From assembly GCA_018894105.1 (NCBI GenBank), contig CM032120.1, forward strand, positions 31,084,710 to 31,148,709: a stretch of 64,000 bases of DNA. The letters are read 5' to 3'. Origin of the DNA: Jacaranda mimosifolia (lineage: Eukaryota; Streptophyta; Magnoliopsida; Lamiales; Bignoniaceae). The notes beneath the pieces were generated by a model. That model made no database searches. It was not told the origin of the DNA and saw only the letters and a list, made by a program, of their open reading frames with translations. This document shows positions 26,432-37,681 of this stretch, in pieces. Numbering within the stretch: position 1 is the stretch's first letter; each line of letters starts with the position of its first letter. The position numbers were made by a program, and so were the translations under genes.

Positions 26432-26660
26432 GTCTGCCAATCTGGCAACTGAATAAACCTATCGATTGATTGAGATAAACCCCTAAGAGGGTTAGATTAG
26501 TTTATGTACTATAATTGTATCTTGATTGTTGAAATTTGTGAATTGATTGAGATCTCAATTGTTATCCATAAATTGATGTGTATACCCCTATGAGGGTTGT
26601 TTTGTTGATTGTGCTTCTAATACGGGCTTAGTTTGTCTGTTCTAGCACCCAGAACTCTTC

Positions 26661-26880
26661 TCTGTTATCTGCTATTTTTCTGTTATCTATTATTGTTCTA
26701 TTATCGATTAGTGTTATGTTATCTGACCGTTCTGTTATCGATTATTATTTTGTTATATGATCGTTTTGTTATCGATTATTGTTCTGTTATCTGACCATTC
26801 TGTTATCGATTACTATTCTGTTATCTGATCGTTCTGTTATTTGATCGTTCTATTATCTGACTGTTTTGTTATCTGTAACC
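26661..26880 (+). repeat. CTGTTATCTGATCGTT-type minisatellite inside the solo LTR
   Basis: About 220 bp is built from degenerate 16-17-bp units of the form TCTGTTATCTGACCGT and TCTGTTATCGATTATT, often alternating as a 33-34-bp higher-order unit. The related LTR at 14,765-17,790 has only a trace of it (TTATTATATTATTTG near 16,583), so it is an expansion in this copy. Confidence 0.8.
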
Positions 26881-27514
26881 GATCTGTATCTATTACCTTT
26901 TGTAATTGTTATATGGAAATAATGGGATGTTAATCCCTGATGTGTTCATGGGATAAGCCATAAGCCCGAAACTCATGATATAAGGAAAATCTAATATGCA
27001 TATCCTGCTGTGATTCGTTGGATTGCATGTATTACTCGGGTTTACTTTATGTTAATTGTATTCTGATTGTCTGTATTTCGTTCATGGAGCAATAAGGACA
27101 GAGTAGTTTATTGGTCTAGATCGGGTTGTTGTCCAGGCCAAACGTGTCGTTTGCATTTCCTCCCGAATTGATCCAGTTGAGACGATCCTGGGCCATTTGA
27201 GCCGACAGTCACAACTTCCAAGCTAGTACCTACTGATAACCTTGAATTTGTTAATGCCTGTGTTCTGATACGTTTATGTTCCAACTGCATTGTTTGTTGG
27301 TTTGTGAACTGTTGAATTATTTCCTCTTCAGCAGAGTCCTTATGATTTATTACTAATTATTGTCCCTCATTAAGTCTTTTGGACTTGCCCTCCCGTTTTA
27401 TCCTTAATTTTCTCAGACAGGAATAAGTGATGGTCACGGACTACAGGCTTGGACTGGAGGCAATATGTTTTGTAATAGAACAAGTGTTTATATGTGTGTA
27501 TGGGTTCTCTTGAA

Positions 27515-28127
27515 TAGGGATGACAATGGGTCCGGGTAAACCGGGGCCCCGCCCCGGATGGGGCGGGTTTGGGGTGAAAAAAATGGGGATGGGGCGGGTA
27601 GCGGGTCTTGATTATCAAGACCCGCCCGGGTCCGGGGCGGGTAGCAGGTCTTGGTGGACCCACCGTGGACCCGCCCCGATCCCATCCTATATTATATTAT
27701 ATAATATATATTTATATTATATATAACATATATATTGCATATATATATTTATATTATATATTATATATTACATAAATATATATATTTATATTATATATTA
27801 TATATAAGTATAAGTATTTATTAGGTTATAATACTATATTAGAAAATTAGGGCTTCTTTTTTTTTTTTTTAACTTGTTTCAATTTTATTCTTTCAAACCC
27901 GATACTCACTAGAGCAAAATCTGAATATTCAAGCGATTATGAAGAAAAGAAGATAAAAAATATATACAAAAAAAAAAAAAAGGGGGTTAGGCGAGTCCAA
28001 CCCGCCGGGTCTGGGTCCAAAGGTAAGGCAAGGCGGGGCGGGGCGGGTCCTGGGTTTCTCAATTTTTAGGCGGGGCGGGTCCCAGGTCCTGCAAACCCGC
28101 CCCAGACCCGCCCCGTTGCCATCTCTA
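27515..28127. mobile_element. hAT-type MITE, GC-rich ends, inside the solo LTR
   Basis: The 613-bp element is flanked by the exact 8-bp repeat CTCTTGAA (27,507-27,514 and 28,128-28,135). Its ends are inverted repeats, TAGGGATGACAATGGG against TAGAGATGGCAACGGG. Behind each end lies a very GC-rich zone of GGGGCGGG/CCCGCCCC motifs in both orientations that can fold on itself, while the middle is an AT-only block (about 27,685-27,840) followed by AT-rich sequence. It has no coding capacity. The 8-bp duplication points to a hAT transposase acting in trans. Confidence 0.92.
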
Positions 28128-28407
28128 CTCTTGAATGTTAAGCTTTGACTTAGAAATGTTGTGATATGTTAATATTGAATTAATTACCTGAGGCATGTAT
28201 ATGTTATGGTGAATATTATGGGACAACTTATGACATGTATTTAGCACTTGTGTTGAGGTCTGTTTAGTTGAAGCGTGTTATTGACTCTGATGATTTTGAG
28301 AAATTTTTTTCTTATGGGGCTATTGACTGTCTTATGGATTATAATTTAACTTTGAATCGGAGTGGCATTTCACCTTAGGGATATCCTAAGTGGGGTGCTA
28401 CAGATAT

Positions 28408-28890
28408 TTTTTAAGAAAAATTAGGGGCACTAATTAAATGCCTTCAAATTATATTTGTGTTGGCATTTTCAATTAAATGCAACTATTTTATATGTCATCT
28501 AATAATCAAATGTCACTAAATATTTTACTACAGTAACATTTTTTCTAACTGTTACTATATTACTTTTGTGTATCATTACACTGTAAATGTCACTAAGTAA
28601 GTGCTACTAAATATTTTTTGACGTTTTTTCAAACGACACCATAACTAAATATTAGTGGCGTTTTTTTCCAAAAAAATAATAACACTAGCTAAATGTCTTT
28701 GAAATACTTTTATCTTAGCATTTTCAATCAAATGTTACTATTTTGTTTATCATTTAATAATCAAATGCCACTAAATATTAAATTATAGTGGCATTCTTTT
28801 ACAACTATTACTATAATATTTTTTATGTCATTATATTATATTATAAAATGTCACCAAGTTGGTGCCACTAAATGCCAACTTTCTTGTAGT
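28408..28890. repeat. Right subterminal repeat region of the CACTA-like element
   Basis: Short motifs of the type GTGCCACTAAATATT, GGCATTTTCAATCAAATG and AATAATCAAATGCCACTAAATATT are repeated several times. Two longer copies of a roughly 260-bp segment (about 28,410-28,640 and 28,670-28,885) can be aligned, both containing TCAAATG, CACTAAATATT and TGTCACYAAG blocks. Confidence 0.65.
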
Positions 28891-29044
28891 TAAAATAATG
28901 TGAATATTTTAATAAAAGATATTATATCTGAAAACAATTTGTATTAAATAAGTTGAATATATCAAGAATTGCTAACTCTTAGTTTGTAAATTATACGAAA
29001 AATTTTAAAAATTAAATGAAAAAAGAATTATGAAAGTAAAAATA

Positions 29045-31981
29045 TGTAGCGCCCCATCCGAGATGTGTCTGCTAAGGCGGGGTGCTACTTTAGTCAAATT
29101 TCCTAAATAATTTACACACCTCCAAAATTTTCAACTTAAGAAATTTCATAATAGCACAAAATGAATAAATTGCTCCATCGAATCCTAAAGTTCAAACTCC
29201 ACATATATTTCCATAACCATGAAATTTAAATGAATCTTCAACAGCCCAATATGATAGGCGACTCAAAATTTAAATCTAGTCATACTAAAAATGACAAATA
29301 GAACCCGAGTCCTCATAACAATTTCACAATCGCTCAAAGGATCATGAGTCAACTTATACATTAAACCGTTGACTAATGCCCTCTTTACATTATAAACATA
29401 ACATATCGCATCCTTACCATTATAGATACCCTGGTAACAATATTTACCCTATGCAAAAGGTAGCCTAAGCTTAAGGTGTCTTCTATTTCTTCAATCTAGT
29501 CAAAAATAGAAAGAACAACAAGGAGAGGGTGAGTCCAAATGATTCAGTGAGGCAAGCATTTACATGTATGGAAAGAATCAGATGAAATGGAATACAACAT
29601 ACATAATTAAGAAGAACATTCAATCCGAATACGGATAACTAAAAACAGAGGCTAAAATAGCTGGATATTGGGGAATTGAAAGATTTTACGGAATTCACGA
29701 AATAGGACTAGAGACCAGTACTTCTTAAACACACGTAATGAGCTGACCCAATGCCATCTCATAATAGCGAAGAGTCATCTCAAATTTTAATTATATTTCA
29801 CAGAAAATCTCAAAACTCATTAATAAGATCAGTTTTAAATGACCAAGTGAACAAAATGTTTCATAAAAGACTCATATTTCAAAATCCAGGATTTTGTTCA
29901 GTTTTATAAAATAAACTGTACAAGGAACATTTCATAAAACCAGTGGTACAAACATATTATACAGATTCAATTATGGGACAGCCTTCCCCCTTATGACTCC
30001 TAGTGTTCTGTATAAACAATCTGACCGCAGAACGGCCTTTCCCCTTATATCGCCTCGACGAGTGGCCAACTTGCCAATAACTAATGCAGTAAAAATTGGT
30101 AGGACCGATCCTCATCGATAAAGCCTTGAGCAGCAGCCAACCTCCAATTGTCCTGAAGTCAGGATCACAAACTGGGTCCTGGTTGGTAGACTTGCCACCG
30201 ATTATCTTGCCAATAGGTCTATCGGCCGAAAATTCCCCAAGGATAAGATAATATGATATACACATACAAAGTCCCAACAGCCAACACAAAACATGTCACA
30301 ATTGCCATATAAAGCAGGATGACTTTTAAAAAGAAACTTTATCGCAATCCAAGGAAATCAAATAAACAAACAATATCGACCAGTCAACGTGACGGCCTCA
30401 TATTTAGTATAAATCAAGAACGGCTAGTCAGCAAGACTGCCTCACAAACTACATTATAAAATATAGCGATTGTCTCAAAATAAATCAATTAAATTGTGCT
30501 TTAACAATTTGAGGTTTTGAAGGCTTTATAGTTCAATAAAAAGATTTTCAATTTTAGTTCAAGTGAAAATTTCAACAGGCTCGATATCTCAAGTATTACA
30601 TTTCATAAAGACCTTACTTTCGAGTCAAGATTCAGAGAAAGACCCTAGACGAAAGAGCGATATGAAATATCCACATGATATTTGGAATTTCACATAGGAG
30701 TTTGAAGATAAGTTGTTTGTAAGCAAAGTAAAACACCGATCTCAAAAAAAATGAGTAGATAAGTAATTGGCAAGACCATACCAGTGACATCCCAACTAAA
30801 AAGTAAATAATAGATATGGGATCAACTGGCAAGGGTGAGGGTGAAGGGCGCAAGGAACAGTAGTTCAAAAACACAACAAAAGGTCCTGGGTATCAGGACA
30901 ATTTTAAGCAAAACACGTACACATATGACAAGAATCAGGGATAATAAAGATATTTTTTTCCCAGCAATAAAAGGGGCGATAACCTCACCTAGCACTATTG
31001 AGTTGTGGAGCTTATCTGGTGAGCTCGATAGCCTAAGTCGTACATTACCAAATTAACCGCGTTTGGGGTCAATTCAAAGTCCGAAATTGCTCCACATATG
31101 CCCGAAATGAGATTCCCAACTTTCTGCCTTGAAAGTCGCAAGAGCACTGCTGTCGGAGTTGAGGTCTGCCACCACCAGTAGGTGCATCTCGACACATGGA
31201 AGCAAAGCCCTCAATGAATTTTACAACCCACCGTTGTTTGACTGCTCAATTGACAGAAAACACCACAGTTTTGTCGCTCGCCACCGCGCGCTTCTCTCCC
31301 CAATTACTCCTTCTTCGGTGGTCAAAACCCCTAAATTGAAGGTACCGGCATGTTCTTCTAGTTGAGCCCATCACAACTTATGTTTTGGCCGTGAGTTTCC
31401 ATTGCTGGAGTCGACTCACCCGCCACCTCTGCCGCACGTCCCATTAGGCTTCAATTTTTCGACGATCCACGAGGTGGTTTTAGGCAATCTTGGTGTCAAA
31501 ATGTTCATCTGATCAAAAGGAAGGTGATGGTTGGTTTGGCTTTGTGTTTTATCAGCACCAGCGAGAAATGGTTGGAGGAGGAGTAGCGGGTCATGCATGT
31601 GGGAATTGGATTAAATTGAGGTCCTTTGTTATATATATTTTTCAGTTTTCTTTAATTATGGATTTTATCCCAAGACTTCTTCTTGCATGTAATTTGGGCC
31701 CAAAACCTCCTAGACTTTCAATTGCTCCCCCTTCACTTCCCTCATATATGCATTAGCCCCCTAAATCCTCAAATTCCTTGCAATTAAGTCCTTATTTCAT
31801 TAAATCTTGGTCCCTAAAATTTTCCAATAACACACTAAGGCCCAAATCAATTTAAGTACAATTTACTAAGGCCAACATTTTATTTTGTTATTACTATTAT
31901 TGCTGTATTAATATCCAATTTAATCAGTTAACTTAATTAAAATCTAACAAAAAATTTATGCCCAAGGTTTGGGGTGTTATA
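29045..31981 (-). mobile_element. Solo LTR on the minus strand, related subfamily
   Basis: On the minus strand it starts TATAACACCCC and ends GGGGCGCTACA. The 5-bp direct repeat AAATA flanks it exactly (29,040-29,044 and 31,982-31,986). The first bases TA, in place of TG, are explained by one G-to-A change. Length (2,937 bp), termini and several interior motifs match the LTRs at 14,765 and 24,723, but the sequence just inside the 5' terminus differs, so it belongs to a related subfamily. No internal region is present. Open frames inside (for example 29,957-30,289) are not conserved in the other LTRs and are not genes. Confidence 0.88.
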
Positions 31982-31986
31982 AAATA

Positions 31987-32034
31987 GAGTGGAATATTTT
32001 ACTAATTACATTTTCTATATTAGATATATGTTTA

Positions 32035-32065
<31 letters not shown>

Positions 32066-34707
32066 TTTATATGATAAATAACCAAATAATTTCTTTTAAA
32101 ATATAAAGCTTTTTTGTATGATTTCTTAATAATATAGAAGTTACCGTTATAATTTTCATGATATTTGAGATTTTTAAATGTTAAGATTTTTTTAGAGTAA
32201 ATATATAACATCTTTGTACTTTATGTATAAAAACAACTTATATTAGGTTATCATTTAATAACTAATTCAATAAGTAGTTTGTAACATGCAATTATTATAA
32301 GCTAAAATATCTTTTAATATTTCATATAACTCTAATAAGAAAAATTTATTTATTGTTATATATGTAGTTATTTTATTATTTTTGAAATTATCAAATAACA
32401 TTGATTGTGTACATGAATAAAATAATAAGTAAATTTTCAATATTCAATTCAAAATAAAATATCAGTATCTCGTAAGTTTCTTTTATAAGTATATAAAAAT
32501 GTACAACTAATTAAATGGATATTTGCTTTTTGTCAAACTTTTTTGATCTAACATCACTAATCCATGTAAAAATACTTTTTATGAATTATTATAAATAAAA
32601 ATATTAAAATAATTAGTTTGATCAATTGATTGAATATTTTTTATTTATTTAATAGTTTCCTTATTAGAAATAATTGAATATTTGTATTACTTCAAACAAA
32701 AATAAAGTGATTACATCTATATAAATACCAAAGAAAAATATTAAATATGAAAAATTGGTTGTTGTTTTCAAATAACTTCATTATCAACTACTTTATTTGG
32801 ATAAATTTTGAACTTTTTTAGATAAAAATATAAAATTAAATTAAAAAGTAAAAATATCTAACTCTTTACATGATAAAATAATTTAATATTTATTAAAGCT
32901 CATATTTCTTAAATAATATTATTAAGTCGTATATCCATTTAATTTTTGATAGTTAATAATATCAAAGTAAATATAAATTATTACACATGAAATACATCAA
33001 TTATGTAAAAGGTATTTATTAGTAGTGTCATTTTTATTTCTACTTGTATGTACATATTTTATAAATAATTTATTTATTATTGAAAGAGAAATAAAATAAT
33101 ATTCTTATAAAAATACTATAAATAAGTGTATATTCAACTAATTGAAATAAAATTATCAATTCATATTATATTATATACAAAAAAAAAATTAAAAAAATCT
33201 TTCTTATGTGAACATAAATAGAAATGTGTCTATCAAGTGCCAATAATTTAATGCATATTTTATATAAAAATATATATTATATCTTAGAAAATTTGAATAA
33301 TTTAATAAAATTATAATATTTTTAAATATTTCATTGCCTCACATTATTTAAGCTACATTACTCAAATATAAAACACATAAAATTTTCTATTTAGCTAAAT
33401 CGAGAGAGGTGTAATTAAAATAATAGTAAAATAAAAAAATAATATCAAAGATAAATTCTTATATGACTATACACAAATATTTAAAAAGACATTAAAAATG
33501 GGTAGATAAAATACAATTAATTAAAATAAAAAAAATCGCATGCTGATATTTTTCAGTAATCTAAAAAATTACAATCCTAATTAATTAACCATAAAAATTT
33601 TATTTTAAATAAATATTGAGAAAATAACAAAGTAATAATATTGATAAAATATTTAAATATATTAGAAGAGTATCTAATTGATTTAGAATGAAAACAAAAC
33701 AAAGATAATATGAAGATGTGTTAAAAAAAGAAATTAATAACTTTCTACAAAATGAGCTCTAAATTAAAAAGAAAAAAGAAAAAGAAACATCATTATATTA
33801 TGTTAATTAGGGAAAGGAGTCCAACAATTAAAAATATAGAATTGTAGTCCGAATAATGTAGAAATGAAATATAAAAAGAATAATTGTAGAATGACAAAAT
33901 TTACAAATAAATGAAATATTTATATGTTAATCTTGTGATAAATTAAATTTATAAGATAGAATTTTGGGATAACAGTAATTAATATGGTGCTTATAAAATT
34001 CTTTTTAAATTATAAACTTATTTAATAAGATAAAGTTATGATCATAGATATTTTTTGTATTATCTTATGAGATAAAATTTATATGCAGTTTTGGATAAGC
34101 ACAATATGATATTTTAGTTATAATAGATAAGTTGGTTGTATTAATAAAATATAAAAGTAAATAAATACCAAATAAAATTTTTTAATTGAAATTAAAAAAT
34201 CAAATTTCTAATGATTTGAAACTCGGCCAAAATTACGCAATTAGATAAAAATAAAATTGTGCTATATATAATAGTATATATAACTCTGTTCCAACCGAAC
34301 CTAAACCCACCTAGTCCATCCGAGTTAACACCCCGAATAATAACTTTAAGAATATTTTTCAATTTATCATGTTGTCCACAATTACTTCAAATATAGGTAA
34401 CCATCCATTGTTCAATTAATAATTGATCAACTCGTTGGCAATTCATGAAAATTGAATGAAGTTCATTATATTAGTTAGGGTTGTCGATGAATTAGAATCC
34501 AATTCGAATTCAATCAGCTGCATTTAGGATTTCTAGCCTATTAAATATTTAATCAAATTCAATTATAAATATTAATTCATAATCTAAACTAAGTGCATTC
34601 GATATGAAATTAAGTAATCTAGTCAATTAAACATTTGAATCCAAATTTTAATTATTTTCATATAAAATTAATCTTCTATATAATATTAACTTTTAAATAA
34701 AATGTAC
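31987..34707. other. Intergenic, extremely AT-rich
   Basis: No gene or element end is recognisable. A TA microsatellite followed by a T-run lies at about 32,034-32,068, and the rest is AT-rich with poly-A/T runs. This is the least informative stretch of the window. Confidence 0.5.
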
Positions 34708-34930
34708 ACTAGTATGTGCCCAGTGTGATGCCCCAAAAATAATTTTGATATTAAAATAATTTATTTTATAATAATATTTATTTTACTTCATATGATTGAA
34801 AATGAATTATAACTATTTTTAGTATTTAAAGAAATAAAATCTATTACTAATTAAATAAAATAATTTGAATATTTTAATTTAAAGATAATTTGTACTCAAA
34901 TAAAAAGGTATATTTAAAATTATTTCCAGG
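34708..34930 (-). repeat. Helitron-like 3' terminal repeat, second copy
   Basis: Read on the minus strand the segment ends with a GC-rich motif (GGGGCATCACACTGGGCACATA) and then CTAGT, resembling the short hairpin and CTAGT of plant Helitron 3' ends. The sequence inward of this end matches 23,186-23,328. It then continues through ATTACTAATTAAATAAAATAATTTGAATATTTT without the CACTA-like insertion. The Helitron label is inference; the homology between the two copies is seen directly. Confidence 0.55.
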
Positions 34931-35547
34931 GATATGTAAGCGGATGAGGATTAGAATTTGAGGCATATCTTAATTCTACTAAAAAAGGGTATTTCATACG
35001 CTTTGATCAATTCTTATCAGGTGGACTAATGTATTTAGGAAAGTTTAAAAATCGTTCAATGGCCCATTTTGAGCTAAATTTTGTTTTCATTGTATATCAT
35101 ACATATATCATAATGTCACAATTGTCATCCTAATTGAAAGTGAATCTTATTACATAATATATATATATATATATATGAACATTGATATTCAATTAATAAA
35201 AAAATTGTTATTATAATTGAGTAAATTATCTATTATAGAAAGCTTGTAAATGATATATGTCAAAAGATAATACCTTTAAGTAATAAAAAATAAAAAAAAT
35301 ACAAACTTTGTGATTCTAATGTAAATCAATCGTAAATATTCAATATTTTTGTTAATTTTATTACCTTCTCAATATTTCCTTTATTCTGTACATAAATTAT
35401 ATCAATACTCAAAGTCAATCAATTTCATATAATGAACAAAACATATAATTATACAATTAAAACTGCAACAATAAAATCAATGAAAAAATGAAATTAAATG
35501 GTAACATCTTTTTCTTTACTCATATGAAAAAATTCATATGGAAATAC

Positions 35548-36076
35548 ATGGGTAATGTTTGATTACATTTTATATGTTTTGGATTATGTGTTTTCGGAGA
35601 AAGAGTTTTGGGAGTAGGGTTGGGGAATGTGAAATTTGTGTTGGGGAATATGATAGATATTTGTTTATGTTTTGGGAAATAGCTAGAAAGTTAATAAGAA
35701 TTTTGGTATGTTTGTTTATGTTTTGGGATGAGACAATTTTTTACTGTACCAATCAAATCAATACTTTTTTGTTAAGTTTTTGGATGAAAATGAAAGTGAA
35801 TAATATTTTTTTATAAAAAAAATAATAAAATATATCGTATGTATATGTATGTATATATGATGATTGGATATGATTTTTTTAATTGTAAAAATAATTATAA
35901 AATATTATGATATGTATATGTATGTTTATGAGTTTTTTGGTAATAAACTAATTGATTTGAAGGGGTATTCTGGGGATTAATATGAGGCATTTTGGCAAAA
36001 AGTCAACTTGTATGTGTGGTTACATTCTACCAAAATGATTTTGTTTTGGCAAAATGTAACCAAACATAGCCATGGT
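35548..36076 (+). mobile_element. MITE family A, copy 1
   Basis: The ends are inverted repeats: CATGGGTAATGTTTGATTAC at the left against CATGGCTATGTTTGGTTAC read inward at the right. The body (TTTTGGGATGAGACAATTTTT, AATCAAATCAATA, GGGTATTCTGGGGATTA) is shared with copies at 36,968-37,410 (inverted) and 60,356-60,727. A frame of 85 codons in it is not conserved between copies. The exact ends and target duplication are not settled. Confidence 0.7.
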
Positions 36077-36674
36077 GATTATGTTCATCAAGATGTGAAA
36101 TTTGGAATGTAGGAGAATATTTATTTGAGACTTGAATGTATTTTCACTCTTTAAATTGTGTTTAGGTATATATAAAGTAGAAGAATTTTATTATACCTAA
36201 ACATTTTTTATATTATCTCATCAATATAACATCAACTAGATAATATCAAATTCTCTATCAGATAAATATTATCAAATATATTTTGAATTTTAAATTAAAA
36301 AAATTAGATATAAGATACAATCATATCGATTAGAAATAATAATTAACAACTAATGAAAATTTTTAATTGGATTAAAATATTTAAAATTCTAAGAATTTGA
36401 TATTTGACCAAAATTGCATAATTAAAATCAAAACTACATAATTAGATAAGCACATAACTGTGCTATATGTAATAGTATAGATATATTTGATTGACATAAT
36501 GTTCATATTTTGCTAATTATATTGGATCTTAGCTTTGAAACATTAACTAAGAACTAAAATGAGTAACCAAAAAATAAAAAAAGTGTCACATGTAATATTA
36601 TATAATTGTTTACTCATGAATTAAAATATGATGTGAAACAATTATTTACTACTCAAGTGATTTAATTTTGAGGG

Positions 36675-36908
36675 TTTTTTTTTTTTTTTTAAAATTATCC
36701 TTTACAATAAGTTTATAGATCCAATTATTAAATTAAGAAGATTAATCTTACAACAAATCAATATCAAATGAAAGAAGATAGAAGTATAAACTCTACAAAA
36801 TAACAATCAATAGGCACACATAAGGTGCACACAAAGACGCCTATTCGGGTCGAATACGAGACCTCCCACATAATAGGGGAGACTTGATGCCACTGAGCTA
36901 TAAGCCAC
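36675..36908 (-). mobile_element. tRNA-derived SINE
   Basis: On the minus strand the element begins near 36,908 with GGCTTATAGCTCAGTGGC. This contains TAGCTCAGTGG, a good RNA polymerase III A box (36,891-36,901 or so). About 35 bases further is GTATTCGACCC, a B-box-like sequence (36,847-36,857). The body then runs about 150 bp without coding capacity and ends in an A-run (a 16-base T-run at 36,675-36,690 on the plus strand). A tRNA-like head with both boxes plus a 3' A tail is diagnostic of a SINE. I could not settle the flanking target duplication. Confidence 0.75.
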
Positions 36909-36967
36909 TGAACATGATATAAATGTTAAAAATCCAAAATGTGACTCAAATAACTTCATAAATACTA

Positions 36968-37410
36968 TGGCTATATTTGATTTTGTTTTGCCAAATTGTA
37001 ACTAAATATACAAAATTTTTCCCTCCAAAATATCAAATTAAAAATTTCAAAATACCCTCTTCTATCTTTCATTATCCCCAAAAATTTTCCATTTTTCAAT
37101 ATATACATACATATTATATATATATCATACATATTTTATTATTATTATGACAATAAAAAATCACTCAATTTCATTTTCACCCAAAAAATCTAACAAAACA
37201 GTATTGATTTGACCATTACAGTAAAAATTGTCTCCCCCAAAACATATCAAAATTTTTTAAAATAATTTTCTAACTATTCCCCAAAACATAAATAAATATT
37301 CATTACATTCCCCAATATAACTTCATATTCCTCAACCCACTCTCAAAACTCATACTCCCAAAATTATAATCCAAAATATACAATTAATACCCAAACATTA
37401 CCTATATTTT
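36968..37410 (-). mobile_element. MITE family A, copy 2 (inverted)
   Basis: Reading the minus strand gives the same order as copy 1: the GGTAATGTTTGGGTATT left end, blocks with TGGGGAATATGAAGTTA, TTTACTGTAATGGTCAAATC and GGGTATTTTGAAATTT, then GCCAAAACAAAATC and the ATATAGCCATAG end. It lies about 900 bp from copy 1 in opposite orientation, with the SINE between them. Confidence 0.7.
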
Positions 37411-37681
37411 ACATATAATTCAAAATATTTTAAAAAATAAATTAAATCACTTTTTAATCAAATTTCAAATTTTCATCAAATTCAAATATGATACAAATTA
37501 CATAAATATTGTAGAATATTAGATCGATTATAGATATCAATAATTGAATTCAAATTTGGCTAATACTAATTTAATTCAAATCAATCCAACCTTAAAGATT
37601 GGCTGTTGTAGGGATGGGCCATATGGATTATAGACCATGGGCCCAAATAATACAAGCCAATCTGCCACAGAGTCCTCTAAG

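Larger units (their letters stand above)
24723..28402 (+). mobile_element. Solo LTR of the 3-kb Ty3/gypsy family, carrying a MITE
   Basis: It begins TGTAACACCCC and ends GGGGTGCTACA, with the 5-bp duplication GATAT on both sides (24,718-24,722 and 28,403-28,407). Similarity to the LTR at 14,765-17,790 runs along its length (shared GGGTCAACTAGGTGAATG, GGGTCCCGCGG and TTTTCTCAGACAGGAATA blocks). No internal region or second LTR is present, so it is the product of LTR-LTR recombination. Removing the nested 613-bp MITE and its duplication leaves about 3,059 bp, matching the 3,026-bp LTR. This copy alone has a 100-bp duplication and an expanded minisatellite. Confidence 0.93.
23329..28890. mobile_element. 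CACTA-like non-autonomous element, split by a solo LTR
   Basis: The left end reads CAATACAAGAAAAATTG, and the right end, read inward, is ACTACAAGAAAGTTGGC. Both are close to the CACTACAAGAAAA termini of plant CACTA (En/Spm) elements. TAA lies outside each end (23,326-23,328 and 28,891-28,893), the 3-bp duplication expected. Between the ends, on both sides of the LTR insertion, are arrays of short GTGCCACTAAATATT-, TGACACCATAAATA- and TTAATATGCCACTAAAA-like motifs in both orientations, as in CACTA subterminal regions. Without the inserted LTR it is about 1.9 kb and has no transposase. Both end bases differ from the canonical C/G, so the exact ends are slightly uncertain. Confidence 0.7.

Noticed and set aside
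26661..26880. Regularly spaced short repeats that could suggest a CRISPR-like array
   Set aside because: The units are adjacent, degenerate and without unique spacers, and they sit inside a plant LTR, so it is a minisatellite.
27520..27726. Open frame in GC-rich sequence with GPGKPGPRPG-like translation
   Set aside because: It is the GC-rich end of a hAT-type MITE defined by its 8-bp duplication and inverted ends; the frame is incidental to GGGGCGGG repeats.
29957..30289. 110-codon minus-strand frame inside the solo LTR
   Set aside because: It is not conserved in the other LTRs of the group, and LTRs do not normally carry genes.
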